Shown one piece after another: positions 6,635 through 13,652 of a stretch of 25,880 nucleotides of DNA (position 1 is the first letter of the stretch; each line of letters opens with the position of its first letter). Under the pieces are notes generated by a model. That model made no database searches. It saw only the letters and a program-made list of their open reading frames with translations, and had not been told where the DNA came from. Source of the stretch: an uncultured Anaeroplasmataceae bacterium (GTDB lineage Bacteria; Bacillota_I; Bacilli_A; Acholeplasmatales; Anaeroplasmataceae); the NCBI GenBank assembly GCA_934229785.1, contig CAKQEA010000024.1, forward strand, positions 1 through 25,880, written 5' to 3'. Made by a program: the position numbers and the translations under genes.

Positions 6635-8545
6635 ATGGATACTATTTTAAAACAAAAATTGATAGATTTATCTCAGTCAGGAGATAAACTATCAAATAAT
6701 GAAATTAAAAAAATATATAGTTATCTACCAATACCAAATGATTACCATCTTATTTTGGCTGAAATTAGTAGTTTAGGTGGATATCCAGTTGGAATTGCTT
6801 TTACTGAGGAGGCTTTGATTTATAAGTCATCAAAAAAAGGTGTTAAAGAGTTTAATAAACAGATTAAAAACGGAAATAAAAAGAATAAAGAAAAGCAAGA
6901 AAAGATTAATGTCGTTTACAAAATTATTCCATGGGAATATTTCAATATAAGTGATTATGAATTAAAAACATTGGATGATGGAAGTTATAGATTATGTAAA
7001 ACTTTTGAGCACTTTGATTTCTTTGATAAAGACATCTATGAGGTTTTTAAAGACTATAAAGAAAGAAAAGTAAAAATTGATGAAATAAATCATAATATTT
7101 TTACAACTTCATCTTTTTCTAGTATAAATACAATAAATGCTTCTACGACAATGTTTGGCGCAAAAAATGGCATAGGAAATACTAAGACGGGGCACGGATT
7201 TTATGCAGAAGAGGCTGGTTCATCATTAGATAAATTATATGGTGAAGAATCTACAGTGGTAGGTTATGATAATGCTCCAAATGGTGCCGATAAAATTGTA
7301 AATGGCATTAATGTACAATGCAAATATTGTAGAAGTGCTGAAGATTCTATTAATGCATGCTTTAAGGATTTTGGCAATGGTGAAGAATTTAGATACTTAA
7401 ATTTGGATGATACACCTATGCAAATTGAAGTTTCTAAAGATCAGTATCTAGAAGTAGTAGAATTGATGAAGCAAAAAATACGAGAAGGAAAAGTTCCAGG
7501 TATTAGTGATGAAGACCAAGCGTTCAATATTATTAGAGAAGGAAAATTAACATATAAACAAGCGAGCAATCTAGCAAAGGCAGGGACCGTTGAATCTATA
7601 ACATATGATATAAAAAATGGAGCAATTAATTGTTTATGGGCTTTTGGTATATCAGCAGCATTTTCTTTTTTTGTGACGTTTTCCACAACAAAAGATTTAA
7701 AACAAGCGACAAAAGCAGCATTTTTCACAGGCTTAGAAGTATATGGACTTAGTTTGATTGGTAGTGTTTTATCTGCTCAATTGGCGAGAACATCCGTTAT
7801 TAAAGTGTTTGATTCTTCTGTTGAAATCTTAATATCAAAATTTGGAGAAAATGGAGCTAGAACAATTATTAATTCTTTTAGAAGATTAGCTGGGTTAACT
7901 CCTGTAGGAAAGCAGACACTTACTAATAGTATGAAACATTTTTTATCTGTTAATGAACTAACTACTTGTACTATGTTTTTAGTGGTTTCTATTCCTGATA
8001 TATATAGAGTAATAAATAGAAATATTAGTAAAACACAATTTTTAAAAAATATTTTTGTATTGATTACAGGAATGGCAGGTTCAATGTTTGGAAATATTGC
8101 TGCAGGAGCATTATTAGGTGGAACTTATGTCGGTAAAATAAATAAAAAGTTGGGAGCATTAATAGGCTTTTTCGGTGGAGCGTTTGTTGGCTTTGCGGCA
8201 TCTACGGGTATGAAAAAAGCATTAGACTTTATAAAAGAAGATGATAAAGTTATCTTCTATCGAATGTTTGAAGGTCTTTTATATAACGTTATTTTGGATT
8301 ATATGTTAAATGAGAAAGAACAAGTAGAGCTGCTGGAATTCATACAGGAAGATAAAAAAGGAATTAAGACATTGGTTAATAATAATTTAAAATCAAAAAT
8401 GCAAGCCCAAGCCATTACAGATTATATAGTAGAAAAAGTCAAGCCCATATTAGAAAAACGTGAGAAAATTAGTGTTAGTGATGATGAAATTAACGATGAA
8501 ATAACATATTTAATAATGAATGGAGAATTAGATAATGGAATGTGA
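6635..8545 (+). CDS. Conserved hypothetical protein, soluble N-terminal domain plus glycine-zipper membrane region
   Basis: 636 aa. The central region begins with GHGFYAEEAG (H187) and runs through NGADKIVNGINVQCKYC (about 216-232) to a well-ordered domain ending near residue 325. The D...QxK spacing recalls a nuclease-type active site, but this is only a resemblance. After it come hydrophobic stretches (about 331-347 and 365-385) and a glycine-rich segment at 478-523 (GNIAAGALLGG...GALIGFFGGAFVGFAA) of glycine-zipper type, as in membrane-inserting proteins. No signal peptide is visible. I recall proteins with this HGF.AE...NGADKI core as uncharacterised proteins in diverse bacteria. A membrane-acting effector with a sensor or enzymatic N-terminus is one possibility. 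Its last 11 bases overlap the next gene, which suggests a functional pair. Confidence 0.75.
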   Translation: MDTILKQKLIDLSQSGDKLSNNEIKKIYSYLPIPNDYHLILAEISSLGGYPVGIAFTEEALIYKSSKKGVKEFNKQIKNGNKKNKEKQEKINVVYKIIPWEYFNISDYELKTLDDGSYRLCKTFEHFDFFDKDIYEVFKDYKERKVKIDEINHNIFTTSSFSSINTINASTTMFGAKNGIGNTKTGHGFYAEEAGSSLDKLYGEESTVVGYDNAPNGADKIVNGINVQCKYCRSAEDSINACFKDFGNGEEFRYLNLDDTPMQIEVSKDQYLEVVELMKQKIREGKVPGISDEDQAFNIIREGKLTYKQASNLAKAGTVESITYDIKNGAINCLWAFGISAAFSFFVTFSTTKDLKQATKAAFFTGLEVYGLSLIGSVLSAQLARTSVIKVFDSSVEILISKFGENGARTIINSFRRLAGLTPVGKQTLTNSMKHFLSVNELTTCTMFLVVSIPDIYRVINRNISKTQFLKNIFVLITGMAGSMFGNIAAGALLGGTYVGKINKKLGALIGFFGGAFVGFAASTGMKKALDFIKEDDKVIFYRMFEGLLYNVILDYMLNEKEQVELLEFIQEDKKGIKTLVNNNLKSKMQAQAITDYIVEKVKPILEKREKISVSDDEINDEITYLIMNGELDNGM

Positions 8546-8798
8546 TTGCTGTGGTAAAAATAAAAAGATGTTTGAATCATTTGCCGTTGTAAAAAGAAGA
8601 AATGAAGAATTACATTTATGCTCAAAGTGCAATGATTTATGTTTTAAAATTAGAGATTTTGCTAAATTGAAAAACACTGAGGAATTTAATAAAGCTTTAA
8701 AAGAAATTAATTCTTTTTCGTCAAATCATTCAATAAGTTTTCAACACTGGTTTCATGAATTTATTAATAAAATCAAAAAACAAAATAAAATTGAATAA
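8535..8798 (+). CDS. Small Cys-rich (zinc-ribbon-like) protein
   Basis: 87 aa. C3, C5 and C6 at the N-terminus and C29xxC32 (plus C36) look like a treble-clef or zinc-ribbon site; the rest is a charged helix ending in a basic tail. The ATG lies inside the end of the 636-aa gene (11-bp overlap, different frame), with a GGAG site upstream, so translation is coupled. It is probably the partner or regulator of the preceding membrane protein. No family is recognised. Confidence 0.7.
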   Translation: MECDCCGKNKKMFESFAVVKRRNEELHLCSKCNDLCFKIRDFAKLKNTEEFNKALKEINSFSSNHSISFQHWFHEFINKIKKQNKIE

Positions 8799-8807
8799 TT
8801 TTAAAAT

Positions 8808-8832
8808 TACCATTGAAATGTGGTATTATTTT
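8808..8832 (+). terminator. Candidate weak terminator
   Basis: TACCA (8808-8812) can pair with TGGTA (8821-8825) across an 8-base loop, followed by TTATTTT. It lies right after the Cys-rich gene. The stem is short, so this is tentative. Confidence 0.35.
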
Positions 8833-8851
8833 AGACTAGTTAACCCTTTGG

Positions 8852-8960
8852 ACTACTATCTTAGTAGTTTGTGTAGAATATAAATGTAGCGCCGTATACG
8901 AGACCCGTACGTACGGTGCAATGGGAGGGACGAGAATATTATTCTCTCTCTACCCTATTT
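8852..8960 (+). mobile_element. 3' remnant of a group II intron (domains V and VI, IIC-like)
   Basis: At 8889-8919 GCGCCGTA...TACGGTGC folds into the domain V hairpin: eight basal pairs including one G-U, a two-base bulge (8910-8911), four distal pairs and a five-base AGACC loop. The core CCGTATAC/GTACGTACGG matches bacterial group II introns I remember, such as the Oceanobacillus IIC intron. Domain VI follows: GGG 8923-8925 with CCC 8953-8955, and GAGAA 8932-8936 with TTCTC 8942-8946, with an unpaired A at 8952 near its 3' side as a possible branch point. Upstream there is only a small hairpin (ACTACT/AGTAGT, 8852-8868). Domains I-IV and the reverse transcriptase are absent, so this is a dead 3' fragment. 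It ends within about 4 bp of the tRNA fragment. Confidence 0.72.
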
Positions 8961-8963
8961 AAA

Positions 8964-9007
8964 TGGCGTTCCCGATGTGATTCGAACACACGGTCTTTCC
9001 CTTAGGA
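8964..9007 (-). tRNA. 3' half of tRNA-Arg(CCT): probable attachment-site copy, not a functional tRNA
   Basis: Read on the minus strand the segment fits tRNA positions 33-76 exactly: T33, anticodon CCT, AA, the five-base 3' anticodon strand, a five-base variable loop, T arm GTGTG-TTCGAAT-CACAT, seven acceptor bases, G73 and an encoded CCA ending at 8964. Upstream (plus 9008 onward) the sequence is not tRNA: no 5' anticodon strand, D arm or 5' acceptor strand is present. A match that stops at the anticodon loop is the expected att copy left by a tyrosine integrase using a tRNA 3' end. The intact tRNA should lie at the other end of the element, outside this window. Confidence 0.8.
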
Positions 9008-9038
9008 TTCGAAAAAATTCGTTAAAATATCTTGTATA

Positions 9039-9114
9039 ACGTCAAATGTCTTACATAGCTTATACAATATATTGTATATTGTACGTCAGTTGCAACATCT
9101 TACATATCTTTTAT
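9039..9114. repeat. Imperfect direct repeat ACGTCA...TCTTACATA and a central palindrome
   Basis: ACGTCA followed by TCTTACATA occurs near 9039-9057 and again near 9083-9105, the second with an insertion between the two parts. Between them is a perfect 14-bp palindrome TACAATATATTGTA (9063-9076). Together with the neighbouring att fragment these could be integrase or accessory-factor binding sites. The region contains no gene. Confidence 0.4.
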
Positions 9115-9121
9115 AGCAATT

Positions 9122-9188
9122 TGGTGGCAAAATGGTGGCAAAACGTTTGGTGGCAATTTTTGAACAGAGTTGGAGACCAGTGGTGGCA
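9122..9188. repeat. Four TGGTGGCA direct repeats (possible integrase arm sites)
   Basis: TGGTGGCA occurs at 9122-9129, 9133-9140, 9148-9155 and 9181-9188, all in the same orientation, three of them about 11-15 bp apart and each followed by A. Short direct repeats next to a tRNA att core are the usual form of tyrosine-integrase arm-binding sites. Too short and irregular for CRISPR. A minus-strand open frame over the region (9111-9293) just reflects the repeats. The rest of the 549-bp gap, 9189-9285, is AT-rich with nothing else I can identify. Confidence 0.5.
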
Positions 9189-9285
9189 ATAGAAAAAGTA
9201 CAGGTCTTGGATTCTAAAAAATATCGTTACTAATAAATGTTTTTTTAAATTATATGCGATTTTTTTTATTGCTGAAATCTTAGTG

Positions 9286-9314
9286 TTTATCAAATTGGTA
9301 AATAGTGGTATAAT
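9286..9314 (+). promoter_or_regulatory. Promoter of the defence operon
   Basis: A perfect TATAAT at 9309-9314 with an extended -10 TG at 9306-9307. The -35 is weak (TTTATC, 9286-9291, 17-bp spacer), as is common with extended -10 promoters. It lies 34 bp upstream of the XRE start and is the only convincing promoter for the nine genes that follow. Confidence 0.68.
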
Positions 9315-9329
9315 TCTATTATAGAATTA
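9311..9329. promoter_or_regulatory. Palindromic operator over the operon promoter
   Basis: TAATTCTA-TTA-TAGAATTA is a perfect 8+8 bp dyad with a 3-bp centre. It overlaps the -10 and the expected transcription start. This is where an autoregulating XRE repressor, or restriction C protein, would bind. The binding protein is inferred to be the product of the first gene. Confidence 0.65.
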
Positions 9330-9347
9330 CGATTCGGAGGTTAAGCA

Positions 9348-9701
9348 ATGATTGAGTTTGGAACACTGTTACGACAATTTCGAAATGAAAGAGGAGAATC
9401 ATTGGGAACACTATCAAAAAAACTTGGTGTTGGTGTTCCATTTTTATCGTTGCTTGAAAATGGAAAAAAAATTATTCCTATCGAATACGGTGATAAGCTC
9501 ACTGAAGTATTAGGTTTAAATTTGGATGATTCTATAAAACTAAAAAATTCTATAGACTATACCAATAGAAGGATTTCAATAGACTTAGATAAAATGAGTG
9601 ATGCGCAGCAAGAGGTTTCGTTAACTTTTGCCAGAACTATAAATACTGCATCTGACAAGAAGCTCGAAGAGATATTAAAGGTTCTTGAATCAGATGATTA
9701 G
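9348..9701 (+). CDS. XRE-family regulator of the defence operon
   Basis: 117 aa. Residues about 4-60 form a Cro/C1-type helix-turn-helix (FGTLLRQFRNERGESLGTLS then VGVPFLSLLENGKKIIP). A C-terminal helical tail (about 70-115) probably dimerises. Start at ATG 9348, seven bases after a GGAGG site. It is first in the operon, 42 bp before the C5 methyltransferase, with a palindrome over its own promoter. This is the arrangement of restriction-modification controller proteins that delay or limit nuclease expression. Repression versus activation cannot be told from sequence; the operator overlapping the -10 favours repression. Confidence 0.88.
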   Translation: MIEFGTLLRQFRNERGESLGTLSKKLGVGVPFLSLLENGKKIIPIEYGDKLTEVLGLNLDDSIKLKNSIDYTNRRISIDLDKMSDAQQEVSLTFARTINTASDKKLEEILKVLESDD

Positions 9702-9743
9702 GATTTATTGAATGATTTTATAATTTTAGAAAGGAAATTTATT

Positions 9744-10985
9744 ATGGCAAATAGAAAACCAACATACTTAGATTTGTTTGCTGGAGCCGGAGGTTTATCT
9801 GAAGGATTTCAGCGACAAGGTTATATAGATGTAGCACATGTGGAAATGAATTCAGATGCTTGTGAGACTTTAAAAACTAGATCTGTATACTACTATCTTA
9901 AACATAATGGTGATTTGAGTTTTTATTATAGATATTTGAGAGAAGAAATATCCAAAGATGATTTATATCTTTCAGTGCCTGAAAATGTCACTTCATCAGT
10001 AATAAAGCATACTATATCTTCTGAAACAATGTCTCAATTGTATTCTAAGATTGATAGTTTAAAAAGAGAAAAAAGAATTAGAAAAATAGATGTTATCATT
10101 GGAGGCCCACCATGTCAAGCATATTCGTTGGTTGGTAGAGCAAGAAGTGAAGATTCTATGAAAAGTGATCCAAGAAATTATCTTTATTTAAGATATATAG
10201 ATATTGTAAATAGGTATCAACCTAAGATGATTGTATTTGAAAATGTCCTAGGTTTATATACAGCAGGTGAAGGTGAGTATTATAGAGATTTAGTAAATAA
10301 ACTTAAGGATATAGGCTATGAAGTGAAAGATTGCTTAATCAATTTTGATGACTATGGGTTGTTACAAAATCGAAAGAGAGTAATTTTAATAGGTTGGAAA
10401 AAAAATAGTGGAAGATTTTATCCTGAATTTAAGAAAGTTGCACATGAATATACATTAAATGATTTGTTTGAAGATTTACCATTTTTACATCCTAATGAAT
10501 CATCTGATGAATATAGGAATATAGAAATACCTGAATATTTAAGTAAATATAATATCAGAAATCAATGTGATGTACTAACATTAAATAAGGCAAGAACTTT
10601 AAATGCACATGATGCTCAAATTTATCGTCTTGTTATTGAAGCTTGGAATAATGATAATAAAAGATTAAAATATACAGATTTACCTGAAGAATTATGGACA
10701 CATAACAATAGAGGGTGCTTCTTAGATAGATTTAAGGTAATAGCATCGAATCTAAGTTCATCTCAAACTATTGTTGCTCATTTATCAAAAGATGGACATT
10801 ATTTCATTCATCCTGACATTAATCAGTGTAGATCAATAACTGTTAGAGAAGCTGCTAGAATTCAATCATTCCCTGATGATTATTTTTTTGAAGGAAATAG
10901 GTCTGCCCAATTTATTCAAGTTGGTAATGCTGTACCACCAATTATTAGTGAAATGATAGCAAAAGAATTATTAAAACAATTATAA
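9744..10985 (+). CDS. drmMII: DNA (cytosine-5-)-methyltransferase, DrmMII-like
   Basis: 413 aa. It has the ordered C5-methyltransferase motifs: I (DLFAGAGGLSEGF, residues 10-22), IV (GGPPCQAYS with catalytic C124), VI (FENVLG), VIII (QNRKRVILIGW) and X (QVGNAVPP) at the C-terminus. The variable target-recognition region lies between VIII and X. An in-frame TTG at 9708 would give an N-terminal extension, but the AAAGGAA site 8 bases before ATG 9744 and the family start pattern choose 9744. In class 2 DISARM a C5 methylase (DrmMII) marks self DNA. Here it sits next to class 1 genes, so the symbol is by context. It could also be the methylase of an independent module; the target sequence is unknown. 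Confidence 0.9.
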   Translation: MANRKPTYLDLFAGAGGLSEGFQRQGYIDVAHVEMNSDACETLKTRSVYYYLKHNGDLSFYYRYLREEISKDDLYLSVPENVTSSVIKHTISSETMSQLYSKIDSLKREKRIRKIDVIIGGPPCQAYSLVGRARSEDSMKSDPRNYLYLRYIDIVNRYQPKMIVFENVLGLYTAGEGEYYRDLVNKLKDIGYEVKDCLINFDDYGLLQNRKRVILIGWKKNSGRFYPEFKKVAHEYTLNDLFEDLPFLHPNESSDEYRNIEIPEYLSKYNIRNQCDVLTLNKARTLNAHDAQIYRLVIEAWNNDNKRLKYTDLPEELWTHNNRGCFLDRFKVIASNLSSSQTIVAHLSKDGHYFIHPDINQCRSITVREAARIQSFPDDYFFEGNRSAQFIQVGNAVPPIISEMIAKELLKQL

Positions 10986-11009
10986 AAATGTTCGAAAGGA
11001 GAATTTGTT

Positions 11010-13643
11010 ATGGAAAATAATAATAGAATAATAGAACAGTTTTCTGTGCCTAAAATTGCAACTATAAAGAATTCTCCTTTTAGATGTTTACACAATAAAA
11101 ATATTCAAAAAAATACACATCAAATGTATGCTTTTTTAAAAGCAATTAGTGCTATACCTACAGGTGGTGTAATATTTGCAGATGAAGTAGGTTTAGGTAA
11201 AACAATTGAAGCAGGACTTGTATTAAAATATCTTTTGAAGCAGAATAAACAAAATATTTTGATTACTACTCCAGCTGCATTAAGAGTTCAATGGCAATTA
11301 GAATTACAAGAAAAGTTTGATATTAAATGTGAAGTCATTGATGGAATAAGAATTAGTGATAGAGATTGTAGAAGATGGTTAAAAAGTTATTTTGAAAAGC
11401 CAAACGAACCACATATTGTTATATTAAGTTATAGATTAGCTTCGAGGTTTTTAAAACATCAGGATTTTGCAAATATTAAGTGGGATTTGGTGGTAATTGA
11501 TGAAGCTCACAATATGAGAAATGTTTTTAAAGGCACTAAAACCGCAAAAAATTTATTTGATTCAACTCATAAGATTCCTAAATTATTACTTACAGCTACA
11601 CCATTACAAAATTCGTTAGATGATTTGTTTGGTTTAGTATCATTCATTGACTCAAGAATATTTGAAAGTGAAAAAGTATTCAATAGTAGATTTATAAAAA
11701 ATCAACAATACGATGAGTTAAAAAACGAACTTCGTCCTATTATGGTTAGAACCTTAAGAAAAGAAGTTGCTAAGGAAATGAAGTTTGCTAAGAGAACTTG
11801 TATAACTATGGATTTTGAATTATCTCAAGATGAAAAGATTTTGTATGAGTTAGTAGACAAATATGCTAAAACTGCAGAATATGGTTTTCCTGGGCAAAAC
11901 AAAAATCTATGTATTCTTGTAGTAAGAAAGCTTTTAGCTTCATCATCATTTGCCTTAATTGAAACTTTTGAGAAGATTAAAACTAGACTTAAAAAATTAA
12001 AAGAAGGAACAAAAGAACAATCAGCCGAAGTAGGCCTTAAGGATTTCTTTAATTTCTTAGATGCAGACGAACAGGAAGATTGGTGTGATAACTATAACGA
12101 AGAATTAAACATATTTAATCAAAAATTAGATTATGAAATTCAGCAAGTAAATAATGTAATAGAAATCGCCTCGAAGATTTCATTTAATACTAAAATGAAA
12201 AAATTAATTGAAGGTGTAAATGTTGCTTTAGAATTACAAAGGGAAAAAGGAATTAAAGAAAAGGTAGTTATATTTACTGAGTCATTAAGAACTCAAAAGT
12301 ATATTTTTGATTCACTTATTGAATCCGGATACGCTGAAGATGAAATTGTTATATTCAATGGTAATCCAAGTGATAAGCATTCAAAACAAATATTTAACGC
12401 TTGGCAAGCAAAGCATTATAAAAACACCAATCCTAGAAGCGTGCAATTTAAACATGCGATGGTTGATTATTTTGAACATAATGGGAAAATATTTATATCA
12501 ACTGATTCAGGAGCAGAAGGTTTAAATTTACAATTTAGTAATACAATTATTAATTATGATTTGCCATGGAATCCTCAAAGAATTGAACAACGTATTGGAC
12601 GTGTTCATCGTTATGGTCAAGAAAATGATGTTGTTGCCATGAATTTCTTAAATACTGGAAATGAAGCAGATAAAAGAGTATATGAAATTTTAAGCAAAAA
12701 ATTTCAATTATTTGAAGGAGTATTTGGTGCTTCAGATGAAGCACTAGGTTTATTATCTACAGATTTAAACTTTGAAAAGAAAGTATTAGAAATTTATCAA
12801 AATTGTACAACTAGAGCTGACTATATTAAGCAATTCGAGAAATTGAGTAAAGGTATTGATGCTAAAAGAAATAAGGCTGGTAGTTCGTTGAAACAAATCT
12901 TATCAGTAACATCAGCAGAAGAAAAGAATAAAGAATTTAAGAAAGCACGAAATGAATATATAAAGTATTGTGATGAGATAATTAAATGGGTTGATTATAC
13001 AAAAATGGAAATTGGAAGGCTAAAATCAAGATATTTGAAGTTTGATAACAATCCATTTGAAGTGATTGGATTAAATCATGGATATCTATTTGTTGGTGGC
13101 TTGATGAATAATACTAGGTATATTACAGCTGATTTAATGTTTACTGATGAAAATGGTGGAATAATTACTGTACCTGAAAAGGATGCTTTAACAGTATTAG
13201 AATTGATTCCAGATGTGGATTTGAAAGATTATAATCCGACAGCTACTGAAGAAAATATTATGAGAAATATATATTCAATTGTAGCTAATGGTGCAGAATA
13301 TCAGTACGAAAAACAAACCCAAAAAATAAGGGATTATAATGCTCTTAAGGTTGATAATTGGGTAGAAAATAAAAAGGAATTATTAAATATTGAGATGCAA
13401 GATTTAAAAGAAAGAATTGAAGAGAATAAAGAAGCATCTAAATTAATTACTAACTTCCAAGAAAAAGTAGATTTTTTAAGAAGTGCAGTAAAAGCATTAG
13501 AAACAAAATTGCAGAATATGCAAGATGATTATATGAACAACATTGCTGAGATAGAAAAAGAAGCAATAAAAACAAAACATGAATTTGATAAACAATTTGA
13601 GGTTAAATTATTGTTTGACCCTAGATTGGTTGTAAAGTTTTAG
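11010..13643 (+). CDS. drmD: SNF2-family helicase, DrmD-like
   Basis: 877 aa. SF2/SNF2 motor: Walker A DEVGLGKT at residues 58-65, DEAH at 164-167, LLLTATPLQN (motif III), and STDSGAEGLNLQ and RIEQRIGRVHRYGQ (motifs V-VI) around 495-535. The core is of the RapA/HepA-like type. The C-terminal part, about 780-870, is a long charged coiled coil. Start after AAAGGAG. A SNF2-like helicase ahead of an adenine methylase and drmA-B-C is the class 1 DISARM signature, hence DrmD. It likely translocates on or remodels foreign DNA. It begins 24 bp after the C5 methylase and ends 9 bp before mod. General SNF2 membership is certain; the DrmD label rests on context. Confidence 0.88.
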   Translation: MENNNRIIEQFSVPKIATIKNSPFRCLHNKNIQKNTHQMYAFLKAISAIPTGGVIFADEVGLGKTIEAGLVLKYLLKQNKQNILITTPAALRVQWQLELQEKFDIKCEVIDGIRISDRDCRRWLKSYFEKPNEPHIVILSYRLASRFLKHQDFANIKWDLVVIDEAHNMRNVFKGTKTAKNLFDSTHKIPKLLLTATPLQNSLDDLFGLVSFIDSRIFESEKVFNSRFIKNQQYDELKNELRPIMVRTLRKEVAKEMKFAKRTCITMDFELSQDEKILYELVDKYAKTAEYGFPGQNKNLCILVVRKLLASSSFALIETFEKIKTRLKKLKEGTKEQSAEVGLKDFFNFLDADEQEDWCDNYNEELNIFNQKLDYEIQQVNNVIEIASKISFNTKMKKLIEGVNVALELQREKGIKEKVVIFTESLRTQKYIFDSLIESGYAEDEIVIFNGNPSDKHSKQIFNAWQAKHYKNTNPRSVQFKHAMVDYFEHNGKIFISTDSGAEGLNLQFSNTIINYDLPWNPQRIEQRIGRVHRYGQENDVVAMNFLNTGNEADKRVYEILSKKFQLFEGVFGASDEALGLLSTDLNFEKKVLEIYQNCTTRADYIKQFEKLSKGIDAKRNKAGSSLKQILSVTSAEEKNKEFKKARNEYIKYCDEIIKWVDYTKMEIGRLKSRYLKFDNNPFEVIGLNHGYLFVGGLMNNTRYITADLMFTDENGGIITVPEKDALTVLELIPDVDLKDYNPTATEENIMRNIYSIVANGAEYQYEKQTQKIRDYNALKVDNWVENKKELLNIEMQDLKERIEENKEASKLITNFQEKVDFLRSAVKALETKLQNMQDDYMNNIAEIEKEAIKTKHEFDKQFEVKLLFDPRLVVKF

Positions 13644-13652
13644 GAGGATTAT

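Noticed and set aside
7441..7728. Minus-strand 95-aa reading frame inside the 636-aa gene
   Set aside because: It is the antisense shadow of a well-supported coding gene with no start signals. The same holds for the antisense frames at 8422-8625, 12550-12744, 14212-14514, 17998-18216, 19169-19567, 23134-23382, 23904-24245 and 24426-24689.
8964..9007. A functional tRNA-Arg gene
   Set aside because: Only positions 33-76 are present; the 5' half, D arm and acceptor partner strand are missing on the expected side.
9122..9188. TGGTGGCA repeats as a CRISPR array
   Set aside because: The unit is only 8 bp, the spacing is irregular (3-25 bp) and there are no cas genes.
9111..9293. Minus-strand 60-aa protein
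   Set aside because: Its composition comes from the TGGTGGCA repeats read in reverse; there is no ribosome site and no protein-like pattern.
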